DNA of 64,000 nt from Calycina herbarum (Eukaryota > Ascomycota > Leotiomycetes > Helotiales > Pezizellaceae), in assembly GCA_001414485.1 (NCBI GenBank), contig LLEY01000019.1, positions 372,001 to 436,000 of the forward strand, read 5' to 3'. Under the pieces are notes generated by a model that searched no databases, was not told the DNA's origin, and saw only the letters and a list, made by a program, of their open reading frames with translations. Position 1 is the stretch's first letter. Every line of letters begins with the position of its first letter. Both the position numbers and the translations under genes were made by a program. Below, in pieces: positions 23,150-34,260 of the stretch.

Positions 23150-23596
23150 TAGGAACAATTTTTGGTCCTCCGTTGTTTCCGTATATATCATTTGCGATAA
23201 TAGAGACTTCATATTATACCACTTTGGAAATAAGCCCACACTTATCACCTACATCTAGATTCGGAATCCCCTCGTCTAGACGAAGGCTAGATGTTCTTGC
23301 TAAAGGTTGGAAGTAGAGCTGCAGCAACCCAAAGGTTCGGTAAATCAAACATCGTAGCTTAATCTACTTAGGATTAACAAACTCTTATTAGTTAAACTAT
23401 TCCAGTAAGTCAATTCATATCATTTCACTATCCCAAACCTTTAGAACAATCCATTTCCCTAAAGAATCTTACTCAACCATCTCAAAATATCAAGAAAACA
23501 TTTATAAAACATCAAAAAAGCCTAGTTTCATCATTAAATGTTCTTTATTCATTCTCTAAAAAACCCCCTCCAACTTCTATTCCACCAATTTGCCCA
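23150..23596. other. AT-rich intergenic spacer
   Basis: About 450 bp with nothing recognisable. It holds the 3' flank of the minus-strand gene that ends at 23597. Confidence 0.45.
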
Positions 23597-24334
23597 TCAA
23601 TTTTCAATATAGAGCATGTATTTGAGAATCCCCCAGCACAACCAAACAGCCCCCTCAACCTTCTCCTCCCCACCCAAACCCTTCTCAAGATCCCTAAAAA
23701 TTCCTCCATTCATTTGATTTTCGACTAGCATAATCAAGAACCAAGTAACATATTCCTTCTCGAAGTGGGTGATACCCGGCGTATCGCTATCTAAAGAAAC
23801 CTGGTATTTCAACATACAGATGTGCTCCTGTAGTCCCTTCACTGCCATCGCAACAACCTCTTCTGGCACGATTCTCCTAATCTGGAGTTCGACGGGGTGG
23901 GAGCTTAGAGGCCCTCCGGCCGATCGTGGTGGGCGAGTTGGGGTGGTAGGTGTGCTTGGTTGTTTGGACTTGCGAGATGGTGACATGGACATCAGAAACT
24001 TCTTGGGGGAAGGCGATCTTGGAGAGGGCGACGTTGGGGCGGAAGACTTGGGGCCTGGTGACTTTGGGCTTGGAGACATTGCTGGCGACTTTGGTGGAGG
24101 CAAGGAGGAGGTGGATGGCGGAATAGGCGACCGGCACTCGCGTAGTTTAATCAGTAACTTCTTCAAGTATCCTTGGACGAGGGGGTCGTGGATCAATGCA
24201 TGCAGTCGGGCAGATGGAAAGGGAGACGATAAGGCGGCGAGGAGGACTTCTTCTGTTGGTGCACCTGGGCCTACGAGGAGGGCACGAAGTTCGGACGCAG
24301 ACGGCATCTGGGAGTTGTTAGTTATATCGTTCAT
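23597..24334 (-). CDS. Ser/Pro-rich linker protein, function unknown
   Basis: A single open frame of 245 residues, with a possible start at the internal Met of MPSASELRALL. The N-terminal 65 residues are helical (EEVLLAALSSPFPSARLHAL, VQGYLKKLLIKLRE). The middle (about 68-145) is a low-complexity linker of SPxP/SPK repeats such as SPSPKSPGPKSSAPTSPSPR, resembling proline-directed kinase sites. The C-terminal 100 residues are helical again and include a Trp-rich end (GAVWLCWGILKYMLYIEN). No membrane signal or known domain. The two folded ends joined by a phosphorylatable linker suggest an adaptor, but this is inference. Confidence 0.68.
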   Translation of the reverse strand: MNDITNNSQMPSASELRALLVGPGAPTEEVLLAALSSPFPSARLHALIHDPLVQGYLKKLLIKLRECRSPIPPSTSSLPPPKSPAMSPSPKSPGPKSSAPTSPSPRSPSPKKFLMSMSPSRKSKQPSTPTTPTRPPRSAGGPLSSHPVELQIRRIVPEEVVAMAVKGLQEHICMLKYQVSLDSDTPGITHFEKEYVTWFLIMLVENQMNGGIFRDLEKGLGGEEKVEGAVWLCWGILKYMLYIEN

Positions 24335-24968
24335 TCGAAAGAAGGGAATGTGAACTTGCCTTGGTGGCTTGCATGATGATCAAGTTTTGAGAGCAATTCG
24401 GGCTCGAAGTTTGGAGTCGCGTTGACGGTAGCTGGGAACTGTGTCGTGGAAAGGAGTCAAGCGAACAAGCGAACGAGACAGGAGAACAGAAGATTTGCGG
24501 AACGTATATCGCAAAGAGTGATTATGCAGAAGAGTATGTATCAGTAGCGGGCGACTTGCTTGCGACGTTGGATCTCGACGGTTCGCGAGGGGGTTTGAGA
24601 TCAGAAATTGGCTCGGCAAATGAGGTCGACGCCAAGACTTCAGCGAAATCCATATTCACTCAACTTGCTGGTCGAAATCCTGCTCCTTGGCTGGGGATTT
24701 TTTCGAGATCATAATCGCCCAGCCCGAAAAAAATGAAGGTGAGCAAAAATGCCACGGAAACTGAAAGAGCCAGAGAAATGGGTTCACAAGAGTGAACGTA
24801 GACTTGTGGCACTTGCCCAAAGGAAGAAAAAATCCAACCTATTCTATCGCGCAGTGCATCACAATCCAACCCAACCTCCTAATTCCGAGAAACATGATTA
24901 AATTCAAGACTACGACCGCAACAACGGGAGTCAACAAATGAAAGAAATGAAAAGAACCATAAATCCCT
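24335..24968. promoter_or_regulatory. Promoter of the Ser/Pro-rich gene and 3' flank of MPDU1
   Basis: 634 bp between two minus-strand genes. An ORF at 24380-24619 is unlike protein. No element can be named. Confidence 0.4.
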
Positions 24969-25936
24969 CTATCCTCTACGACGAGTAGTTGGTCGTGGAG
25001 ATTTCCCTTTTGACGTAGCCGTAGTAGTTCCCGCTGATTGAGCAACTGGAAATGGTTCCTGCTTTCCCAACAAGGATTTCTTGGCTGATACATTCCAGTA
25101 GTACATCATTTGCAAAGCAAGAATGACGTTGAGGGCGAATCCTGCGATGAATCCGTAGAGGATTTGGTTATCGTTTACCTCTTGGATGGTTGTGTAGATT
25201 CGGGAGAGGGAGCCGACGAGGTAGCTGAAGACCTGTTTGCAAAACATGTTAGGAAGCGATTATGGTAAAAGGAGGAAAGGAGTACTGACTGTTACTGCGC
25301 TGAGAACACCAGTTGAACCTTGTTGCCAGTTTGCGAGGATCTGGGGAAGCTTGCTGGCGACTCCTACGGTGGCAGCGGCTCCGTTGATCTTGTATAAGGT
25401 TGGCATATCGAGGATATCATTGCTGAAGAGAGCATACGCAGCTGCAGCAAGACCCGCGACGAAGAGAGCGGCTGCGCTTGGTTTCCCGGTGTAGTTCAAC
25501 ACCAGCACAGCAATAACCACATTCTGCAAACATGATTAGCATTTATCCATGAAGACATTGTTGATTTACTAACCTGCACCATGATCAAGGCATTCTCCCC
25601 ATATGTACTGAATGGATTCTCCTGTCGCTTATTGTATGCCAACCCGACCAAGAGGGCTCCAGTCTCGAGGAGGTAAGAAAGGAAGCTGACGCCCACAGCA
25701 GAACGCGACGAGACCAACTTGAGGATTTGGGGGACCTTGACGATGGAAGAGGCAGCGATTATACCAAGTCCGAGTCCCTTCGAGATGGCGAGTTTGATGC
25801 ATTCCGTAGCGGTAAAGTCGACATCGAGGAGAAGGGTCTTGTAGCACTGCTCTCCTAGGATGGTGACACCAAGCTCTTGAACTGGAGCTGGGAGGTTTTG
25901 GGTGATGGGTTGGATCGCACCACGTAGGGAATCCAT
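24969..25936 (-). CDS. MPDU1: Mannose-P-dolichol utilization defect 1 homologue
   Basis: Three exons, 25936-25574, 25523-25290 and 25232-24969, 286 residues. The order of motifs matches MPDU1: SKGLGLGIIAASSIVKVPQI (first PQ loop), YGENALIMVQ, the second PQ loop KLPQILANWQQGSTGVLSAV, then RIYTTIQEVND and MMYYWN, and a basic Arg/Lys tail. About seven membrane helices are expected in the ER. MPDU1 is needed for use of dolichol-phosphate mannose and glucose in N-glycan, O-mannose and GPI synthesis. The start chosen is MDSLRGAIQ; the frame is open to 26035, but the extra 33 residues do not look like a family N-terminus. Confidence 0.93.
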
Positions 25937-26460
25937 GATGCTGGTTGTGAGGAGGGGAGTACTGAAAGGAGGGTGTTTGGCGGCAAACTGGTGAGATGGG
26001 TTGAAGAGAACAGGTTGTTGAACCTGGGACACCACGGAGGCATTCGTGAACGAGGCTGTCAGAAATATCCCTGGAGAAGGCTTGAAGGCTTCCAGGAATT
26101 CGGAGATAGATGTTTATATCCGAATGCAGCCAAGGGGCTAGGCGAGTTGTTGTTCCGATCCGGCGCTAAGGAGGGAGCACCACGCACCACGACAATTGAT
26201 TCGCGTCTTGAATAATTACCAAACAAGGCTTTGGATGAAGGTGACAGTACCCATAACTTCCTGTCCAGAATGAAGCTCTCTTCAGCTCAGTGCGTTGCTG
26301 TCTGTGATGAAGCGATCTCTGGTCATTGAGCGGCAGTTGATGCTGGCTGAGGTCGGTCGGCCTGCGACTGCAGCTCAAAGACAGAGACTCAAAGACAGAG
26401 AGAAAAGGCTCCTTGATTGGGGTTCTGTGTCTGCATCTTGTCAGGGTGAGACAACCTACT

Positions 26461-26502
26461 CTAGGGGGTGAGAATTGCAGATTCTGATTCTCACCCCCCT
26501 AG
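26461..26502. repeat. Imperfect inverted repeat (hairpin)
   Basis: The left arm CTAGGGGGTGAGAAT pairs with the right arm ATTCTCACCCCCCTAG, one extra C, across a short loop that itself holds the palindrome CAGATTCTG. Such a long GC-rich stem is unlikely by chance. It could be a terminal repeat of a small element or a structure in the 3' flank; no target-site duplication was found. Confidence 0.6.
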
Positions 26503-26878
26503 GCGAGAAAGATTGTCATCAGGTCAATGAATGCCAGTGGCTGCCAATGACCAGTGCTGCATTGGCACCCCTGGCCTATGCTGTAACCTTTGACTGGCTT
26601 TGTGGATGTGCTGGCGCATTGTGGAGATAGAGGCTGGAAGACTGACAGTTTGCTGAACCTTGATGGTTGTGTGGAGGTACTAGAAGCTTGCAGTGATTCA
26701 ATTGGTTTTTGAGCTTGTCCAGAGCTTGATGAACTGTGGTTTGAGCCGTGAGGTCGCTCGCTTGTCTTTCTTGCTCCGCTTTGGTTTTGTCCATACAAAC
26801 CCTCTCTCTTTGTACTTTGTCAGAATTTCTTGGAGATGAAAAGCAGAAACCAAAGAGAAAGGATGCTTGCAGGAGCTT

Positions 26879-26986
26879 GGAAGAGTGGTAGAGATCCAAG
26901 GGGTTGGGAGAAGAAACTGGTTACCATCCATCTCGGCCTCTCGGAAGAGTGGTAGCGATCCAAGGGGTTGGGAGAAGAAACTTCTT
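26879..26986. repeat. Tandem direct repeat, offset 64 bp
   Basis: A segment of about 44 bp beginning GGAAGAGTGGTAG occurs at 26879 and again at 26943 with a single mismatch (A/C after GGTAG). The unit including the spacer is 64 bp. Confidence 0.7.
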
Positions 26987-27544
26987 CCCATTCACCTCCG
27001 CCCCTTGGACCTCACTTTTTCTAACCCGACTTGGTCGCGCAGACACTCGACTGCGACTACCAGTTTGCTTTTACCTCGTGCGGGTGTTGATGTTGTTAGC
27101 TGGAAGTTGGCAGAAAGAGGAACAAGCTTGGTCCCTTCCCGGGTTCCTGTGAACCTTTGGGAAAAGTGGGGTCATCCCAAGACTTGAATCCCCTACATTA
27201 CAACTCCAACGTAGTAAAAGTTTACAAAAAAGAAGAGGATTGTAGACAGCTATCTAAGAATCATTACAGTCTTGAAATCAAGTTTTTTGGATGGTTTTGA
27301 GTTAGCTGTGGCGCTTACAATCTTGGAATTACTCCACTTTTCTCAAAGGTGCACCTCTGCAAGGGATATGGGCATTTTGTAATCTTCACCGGAGGCCAAG
27401 TCATTCTTGTGATGGTGATGTTATTGCAAATTATTCCACCAGAGCCTATGCAAATACCAATTGTAGACGCCGCAAACATTTCCAGACGCCATGAAACCCC
27501 TCCAACCTAGACCGTCCAAGTCGATATCATATCTCCTCCACTAC

Positions 27545-28076
27545 CTATGGCTTGCTTGGATATTTTACGTCGAATTCCTGGATCTTCTGCTGAGAGTTGG
27601 TGAGGTTTGCCTCTGGCTCCCAGGTGTTGTATTTGGCGGCATATCCCTTCCATTGTACAAGATAGTGACGCTTCTTTCTCTCCATCTTCGAGTCGACAAT
27701 TTTTGAGACTTCGTACTCTTGCTTGCCGGTTGCGATGAGTCGGGCAGAGGACTGGTGTCGCAAGAGTTAGCGCAATTCAAGGAACGTCAATGGTGAGGCG
27801 ACCAGCGATGGTGTACAGTTCAGCAAGGCTGAGGTAGAAGGACTAAACGCGTAAAGAAACTCACGATAGACTCACCTTTGCTGTCTTGCGACGCTTGACG
27901 ACTTTCTTGGCTGGTTGTTGAGGAATCGCGGCGGCTGAAGCTTTCTTGGCCTGTTGTAATCCTGGATTAGCACCGCGAGTTCTGATCGCAAGCTCGAGGC
28001 AAGCACTTACAGCTGCGGCACGTTGTAAGGTCTCAGCCCGTGCAGAGCGTCGAGGTTCTTTGGTTTCTTGATTCAT
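27545..28076 (-). CDS. Small chromodomain protein
   Basis: Three exons, 28076-28011, 27950-27876 and 27751-27545, encode 115 residues. Exons 1-2 give a basic, Ala-rich tail (PRRSARAETLQ, AKKVVKRRKTAK). Exon 3 is a chromodomain at about residues 59-105: EYEVSKIVDSK, then YLVQWKGY and NTWEPEANL, retaining the aromatic residues that form the methyl-lysine cage. No chromoshadow domain follows, so it is not a full HP1. Similar chromodomains also end Ty3/gypsy integrases, so a domesticated transposon fragment is an alternative; the phase-consistent introns and basic N-terminus favour a real host gene. Its promoter abuts a diverged tandem-repeat array. A nuclear role in binding methylated histone H3 is inferred. 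Confidence 0.75.
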
Positions 28077-28299
28077 GTTTGCGGTTGGTTCGAAAAAGAG
28101 GACGCGGAGTTGTAAGGTTGATGGTTGTTGAGAGTTGGAAGTTCCGAGTTGGCAGATATTTATACCACCGTGAAATTGCCCACGTGCGCTTGACCCGATT
28201 AGGAAGTGCAAACAGTCTCTTGCGGAGCGGATTTACTCTCAACCCGAGGCTCGTTCTCTCCTTGCTAGTTACGTCAATTGCTTGTTGGTAAATACCTTG

Positions 28300-29640
28300 T
28301 AATGTGCGAGTATTTCTAGCTGATTTGGTGAATGCTTGAAAATCAGCTCTTTTACTTGTGCTTGAAGCACGTAAGAGGTTTATGCCATCGTCCGGCGTAT
28401 TCTCAAACAACATACTTATTCATGGGTTCTAGAAGAAACTAATTAATTTCAAGATCTTTTGTTTGTAATTTGCGCGTATGAGATTATATTATTTTTGATG
28501 TACCCTCGAGGAATACAATTACGCAAGAAGATCTAGGAAAATTATGAATTCCGCTCTTTTACTAACAGTCTAAGTGCGGAAGAGATTATACCCTCGTCCG
28601 ACCTACTTTCTAGTAATTTAGTTATTCAAGAAGTTCTGGAATAACCAAATTAATTCAAGGCCTTTTGTTTGCAGTTCATGCGCAAGAGATCATGTTGTGT
28701 TCAGTGTGCACCCAAAGAACCGCATTATCCAAGGCGATCCGAGAAAACTTGATACACCTGCTCTTTTACTTGTTCCTCAGCTACTTGAGAAATCGTGTCA
28801 TCGTCCAGCGTACGCTCAAAGAATATTATTTTTTTAAGAATGTGGGGGAGAAACAAGTTAATTCCAATATCTTCCATTTCCACTTCATATAGAAGATATT
28901 CTCTCTTCGTCCAGTCTACTCTTTAATATCTCGATCCAAAGATGTTTTAGTAATTTAATCAAATCCTTTCTTTACTGACAGTTAAGAGTCGTAAATAATC
29001 CTGCTTCGTCCAGCGTACTCCCACTAGCTTGGTTATTCGAGGAGGTCTAGAATAACCAAATTATTTTCAAGATCTTTGGTTTATAGTTCAAGCGCGGGAA
29101 ATCGTGTCATTCTCAGGGTTTACTTGCATTTCTTGATTATATAAGAGGGGTTGAGAAATTACTTTCAATCCGTTCTTTTACTGGAGTTCAAGTGCGGCTG
29201 TGATTTATTTGTTGTCTGGTGTTTACTCTGATGAAAGTTTTCGAGAAGGTTTGAGATAATTGAAGTCCTGGAGAGGTTATTTCGTCGTTTGGTGTATGCT
29301 TGGATAATATGATTATGTGAGAAAAGCAGGGAGATCGATTGAATTCTTTTCTTTTACCGGAATATCATGTATAGGAGGGATTCTTTTGTATCCGGTGTGT
29401 ACTCGGATAAGATGATTGTGCTAGGCTCTCTAGAAAATTCCAAGTGCGAAAGGGGTTATATCATGTCCAGCGAACTCTCTATTAACTTAGTTATACCCGA
29501 GAGTCTTGGAAATCGATTTAATTCTGCTGTTTTACTTGCATTTCAGCTACAAGAGAGATCATTTTAAGTCTAAGCTTGTACTGATAAGATGATTATACAA
29601 GGATGTCTAGGAAAACTGAATTAATTCTAGGAAGAGGTTT
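28300..29640. repeat. Degenerate satellite-like array, period about 206 bp
   Basis: Two alternating half-units recur. Form A contains CTCTTTTACTTG and a following AAGTGCG-type block; near-matches start near 28347, 28554, 28761 and 29173. Form B contains CTTTTGTTTG and a TTCATGCGC-type block; it follows AAG at 28451, 28657 and 29070. Spacings within each form are 206-207 bp or twice that (412-413), and A and B alternate about every 103 bp. Further copies near 29351 and 29528 have drifted to about 178 bp. Shared linker words are TTAGTTATTCAAGAAG and TAACCAAATTAATTC. Copies are heavily diverged and AT-rich; no ORF is conserved. Confidence 0.65.
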
Positions 29641-30645
29641 AGATGAATCAGTATTCGTCCTATTCATTCCTTGACACCCCTTTGCATCAATGATTCAGAT
29701 ATTCTGGACTTCTGGTATAATATTATTCAGCAGAGGTTGTTCCGGTGCGCGTTGAACGATGACACGATCTCTTGGGTTTTTAGACGTGCTGCATATGTGA
29801 AAACCCGTCTGCGAACCACTTCTTCTGCCGTGAGAGATCTCCGAGTGGAGATCGGCATCTAAATTGTGGTCTCGGAGTTGCTTGTCGCAGTACATTGGGA
29901 GCTTCACTAGCTTTTTGCAATGCTTCAGAATCCGCGCTTTTCTTTGTGTTTTGGATACCTGCCTTTCTTCATACGCTGCGTATGCAAAAAGCCCTCTACG
30001 ACCCAATTATTTCGCGATTGTCACGAGTTACGGTTGTTTGCTGAATATAAACTGTTGCGCGTATGTCACAGCCTTGTCATTTCACCAAGCAAATATCACA
30101 TTCAGAGAGCGCATGTAAATATATCAGCCCCAAAGAAATTTCATTTCCCTATGATATCCTACAAACTCCCTTTCTCCACATCAATATCAAGGGCGACGGC
30201 ACGCTTTCCTTCCGCGGATGAGTAGTCGAGGTCGAAAGACACAGAAATCCTCTCAAATTCTTATTACATGGTTTCTCGTCCACCGCAGATATTAAGAAGG
30301 TTGGTATGGAGGAAATTTTTGTTGAACAAGGAATCGAATCGATGTAAAAGTAACTGCGTCAAAAAAAGAAGTTTGAAAGTTCGGGAAAATAGCAGACAAG
30401 GGGTTGATGTCAGAGGAAGAAGAATGTCGGTCCTATGTACATAGGAGGTTGACGGCGTATCGTAATTGAATTGTATTGAATTCGATTTTCAGAGGTTTTC
30501 TCCTCTCTTGTTGCATGGTTTCCCGTCCAAATCCTTTTTCCTACTGCTCAAACATCGCTTCCGAGAGTGCTGTGGTCTTTTTCTTGGTTGGTATCGAGGC
30601 GGCCGGGGCGAAAACAAAAGAAAGGGGCGGCCAAGGAAGAGAGTC
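29641..30645. other. Gene-free flank of the repeat array
   Basis: About 1 kb between the satellite-like array and the proline-rich gene. ORFs of 60-100 codons overlap on both strands without motifs. Nothing can be assigned. Confidence 0.45.
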
Positions 30646-31239
30646 TCAACGAAGCGTTGCGATGTAAATCGCGAGCTCTCTCGCCTGCTGCTCCCTCAAA
30701 TTCTCACACTCCTTCTCGATTCTCTCCAGTGCCTTCTTCTCTTCCTTCTCTCGGACGAGGGAGGCCACAATCTTCTTCGCCATCTCCTTCGCCTTCTTGT
30801 CCTCCTTCTCCTCCTCGGTCATTGGAGGAGCGAAGCGCAAGAATGGCTTTGGTTGGGGGAGGGGGAAGCGGGACCGGAAGAGGAGGCTCGGAGCAGCAAC
30901 TGCTGGTCTTCTGGCTAGTGGTGGTGGTGTTGTTGGCCGAGAGGGTGGGAGGGGGACGGCTTGAGGTGGGAGGCTTGGGAGAGGGCGGTCTGGGGCCAGT
31001 CCTGGTGAGGGTGGGAGGAGGAGGGTTGGGCGGCGCTTGATGGGGGTTGCTGGGAGGGGTGGGAGACGGGCGGTTGGTGGTGGGCCTGGAGGAGGCGAAA
31101 AGAGGACGGAAACTCGGCCGCTTTGGCGGGGAGGCGTTGCTGGTGGAGGTCCTGAGGGGAGGAGAGGCAACTCGCTCGCTGGGGGTGGTGGTGGAGGAGG
31201 GCAGTCGGATCGTGGGTTGGTGGTGGTGGATGCGGACAT
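30646..31239 (-). CDS. Proline-rich protein with C-terminal charged helix
   Basis: One exon from MSASTTTNPRSD encodes 197 residues (the frame extends to 31446, but the upstream part is unlike protein). Residues about 10-125 are low-complexity: a PPPPPPP run and repeated PPxP-type elements (PPPGPPPTARLPPLPATP) suited to SH3/WW or profilin binding. The last 70 residues switch to a charged coiled coil (TEEEKEDKKAKEMAKKIVAS, LERIEKECENLREQQAREL). It lies alone between two AT-rich repeat blocks, and its GC content is far above its flanks. ORFs on the opposite strand here are mirror images of the proline codons. Possible actin or scaffold role; no family recognised. Confidence 0.6.
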   Translation of the reverse strand: MSASTTTNPRSDCPPPPPPPASELPLLPSGPPPATPPRQSGRVSVLFSPPPGPPPTARLPPLPATPIKRRPTLLLPPSPGLAPDRPLPSLPPQAVPLPPSRPTTPPPLARRPAVAAPSLLFRSRFPLPQPKPFLRFAPPMTEEEKEDKKAKEMAKKIVASLVREKEEKKALERIEKECENLREQQARELAIYIATLR

Positions 31240-31639
31240 CTTGGTGGTTGCAGTATTGGTTGTTTTGATACTATTTTCGCGTATCGGGTTAGTGATTTGT
31301 GTGCGAAAACGGCCGAAACAGCAAGGAAATTGATGGGAGAGCAGGCAATACGTACAGTTTGATGTTCGCGATATTAGCGAAGAGAGAAAAGCTGGTGTTG
31401 TCGCGGAATTTCCATTAAATGAGTGTGGTCGCTTAGCGCGATTCACGTGCTCCCCTATTCACCACGCTTCACAAATTGCGTCTTTCACCCGAGGAGTGAG
31501 AGCGATTTATCGTAAGTACATTTGATGATCTAGGGTTTTCAATTTCTTTGGGATATTATATTGAAACAGGTGATTTTACTAGACATTGAGAGTATTTCAG
31601 TTTTCCTTTGTTTTATAGTCTATTTATTCTATGGTTTTC

Positions 31640-33300
31640 TCTGAATTTAAATTTCTCTAGCAAGTTAGAAGAATAAAATAAGATAGCTTAAGTTACGATT
31701 AAACTACATTCCAGTGTTTTCGCTACTATTTCCGTTGAAAGATATTACTTCAACTAAGTAGGAAACCAAAATAAGATAACTGAAGTTGCGATTAGGTTGA
31801 AATTCAGGAGTTTCAGTTCTATATCTATTGAATAACATTTTTTGCAAGTAAATTAGATAATAAGGATATTTATAAATATTTACTAAAATATTATATTTAA
31901 AGAATGTTTCTATTTATCTAACAGTTACTTACTACATTGAATAGTTTCTTAAATAAAAAGGAAAGGTAATGAAATAACTGAAGTTGCGATTAAGCGTAAT
32001 TTCAACAGATTTTCTACTGTTTCCTTTTTATAATATTACTTCAAGTTAGCGGGAAAACAAAGATATAGATAAATACTTATAAGAATAATAAATTTCAGAA
32101 AATTTTCTATCTATCTTATGTCAGCCTTGTAGCTGAAGCTTGTTTTAAGAGAATAGGAATAGAAAATAAGATAACCTAAGTTGCGATTAAGTTAATTTTT
32201 AGTGCTTTTACTACAATTTGTATTAAATGATCTTACTCTAAACAACTTGGAAAAGAATAAGAAAGGTGATTACTTAGCGGAATAATGAATTTCAGCCTAC
32301 CAGATGGTGATTGTTTCAAGAGAGGAGAAAAAGAAGAAAAGATAGCTGGTGTTATTATTAAGTTGAATTTCGGTAGATTTATCAATAGAGGATATTTAAT
32401 TAATTACATAGAAAAAGAATATATATTAATACTTACTAGAATGATGAATTCCACCGAGGTTTCTTCTTAATTCATAGGTTAAGCTTGTTTGTTTTAAGTG
32501 AATCGGAAAAGAAAATAAAACAACCGAAGTTGTAATTAAGCTGAATATAAATATATTCGCTATTAATTCTGATGGATAATGTTACTTCTAATGAGTAGAA
32601 AAAAATAAGAAATATTTGCTCTAGCTCTCTCTTCTATAACCTGCTTTATCAAGATCCTATCGATCAGCTTCATCGAATCTCAAGCCACCAAAGGCAATGA
32701 TAACGTTCTTGGCATCAAAGCTCAAGAATGCTTTCAATTTTGTTAATTTCCAGTCCTGGGTCTAATCTCGCTGCCTACGATATGAAGCGGGTATCGTTTT
32801 CAAATTCGATCAGCCGAGGCGTAATTTTTGTACAACTGGATTTGGAGAATATCTAACAAGCGAAAGAAGTATTGACTATGTCATTTGGGTGCGAAACTGG
32901 GAGTCTCGAGTAAGCTGTTGACTGTTAAGCAAGCTAATATAATTTTTGACCCCTAAATACAAATAGCCAAGAAGAAACTGGACTTTTGGTAGGTCACCTA
33001 CCGATAGCTGGAGATAACGTGACTATTTTTAAGTTACCTATAGGTAGTAAGAAAGAAGTTGAGGGTGTATATGTGGGAAGCAGTCGTTCTACTCATTGGT
33101 CACCCGGGAACAGTATGAGAGAAATCCGTCTATTGGTAGGTCAACTCAAAAGGAAAATAAGATAACTAAAGTTGTGAGTTCAAGCTGAATTTCAGTAGAT
33201 ATTATACTAGTTTAATTAGATAATATTATTTCAAGTAAGTGAGAAAAGAATAGGAATAGGAATAGGAAGACTATTAAGCTCAACAGAGCTTTCCCTTCTC
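31640..33300. repeat. Second degenerate tandem array, period about 98/197 bp
   Basis: A block reading roughly AAGATAACTGAAGTTGCG followed by ATTAAGCTGAATTTCAGTAG recurs with AAGTTGCG-like cores at about 31690, 31783, 31981, 32178, 32348, 32527 and 33169. Spacings are 93, 198, 197, 170, 179 and 642 bp. The blocks are followed by a second conserved word, ATATTACTTCAAGTAAGT, then GAAAAGAATA. The sequence differs from the array at 28.3 kb, although the period is similar. Confidence 0.6.
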
Positions 33301-34139
33301 TAAAGCTATTTTACTAAGTTAATAATGTTTTAAACAAGCATTAAAAGAATAAGATATTTAGGTGTCTAGGAAAACACCAAATTTCATCAAGCCTTCTAGT
33401 GATCTGAGAATGCCTCGATTTGAGCTACTTGTAGCTTACTCGACAGCTGGCGGATAATTCATTGACTCGCAAGTAAATCGTTGAATAGTGTCGTTTATTC
33501 ATGCTTTACCTGTAACCCATTGGTTAATCGTCAATTGATTCCTTACTCGCGCCTCTTTATTTTTGATTGGCTCACTCGTCAGCTCACTCGTAACCAATTG
33601 ACTTGCATGTAACTCGTAAGTAACTCAAAACAAATAGTACGGGGTTGTCCGCTAAGCTGACGAGTATTGAGAACCTGTTAGACGCGAAGAAGAGATCTTG
33701 TAAGATATTACAAGTTGTAGATTTGAGACGAATGACGTAAATAAGTGTATTTTCTTGTTATTTTTATCTTTGTTCAGAAAGAGTGAAAGGTACATTAACC
33801 GATAGGCCGGACCGATTCATCTTATCCAACTAGATATGCCGTCGCCCCATGTGACTTCTGGGTATTCATCCCACTAACCTCCTACAAAAGTGACACTGTT
33901 ACTAGCTACGATGCTCTAATGTTAGCTAATAGGGTTAGGAATTTTACTTTCCTAAATAAAAGTTAGTGAAACATAGTCCGGAAAAACAAAGTAGGTCTAG
34001 AAAGAGAAAATGACTCATAAGAATGATTTATATAGTCTAGACTCAACTTCACTCCCATCGATCTCTCTCCCGCGGGCAAGTTCTGAAAGTTGCTAATTTG
34101 GGGTTCTGCTGGACAATTACACAGCATCTTCGGAATATT

Positions 34140-34260
34140 TCATTTATGCAAATGGAAGTAGTTGTCGCAGAGAGAGAAAGATTCAATACTACTTGGAAGT
34201 TTATCATATGATAGAATGCTATAAGTGCAATCATTTGGGTGAATTATCTTCAGACGAAAT
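34140..34260 (+). mobile_element. Possible retroelement relic with a zinc-knuckle start
   Basis: A short plus-strand frame around 34206-34252 reads ECYKCNHLGE, the first half of a CCHC zinc knuckle (CxxCxxxG) as found in gag-like proteins of retrotransposons. It is interrupted by stops on both sides and lacks the final Cys. Flanking DNA is AT-rich. Weak evidence. Confidence 0.2.

Larger units (their letters stand above)
25937..27544. other. Intergenic region with a hairpin and a 64-bp tandem duplication
   Basis: About 1.6 kb without a supported gene. ORFs overlap on both strands, reflecting local GC content and lack of stops rather than coding. Two structural features are listed separately: an imperfect palindrome at 26461-26502 and a direct repeat at 26879-26986. 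Confidence 0.45.

Noticed and set aside
23769..24353. 194-codon plus-strand ORF with GDxGxGD repeats
   Set aside because: Antisense of the SPxP repeats of the minus-strand gene.
27545..27763. Chromodomain ORF as a plain Ty3/gypsy integrase fragment
   Set aside because: No reverse transcriptase, integrase or LTR was seen nearby, and two phase-consistent introns join it to a basic N-terminus; kept as a host gene with the transposon origin as an alternative.
28300..29640. CRISPR-like array
   Set aside because: Repeats are long, diverged and lack identical direct repeats with unique spacers; the genome is fungal.
29695..30225. ORFs of about 100 codons on both strands next to the repeat array
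   Set aside because: Overlapping antisense frames without features in degenerate repeat DNA.
30466..31333. Gly/Arg/Val-rich plus-strand ORFs
   Set aside because: Mirror of proline codons in the minus-strand proline-rich gene; composition is an artefact.
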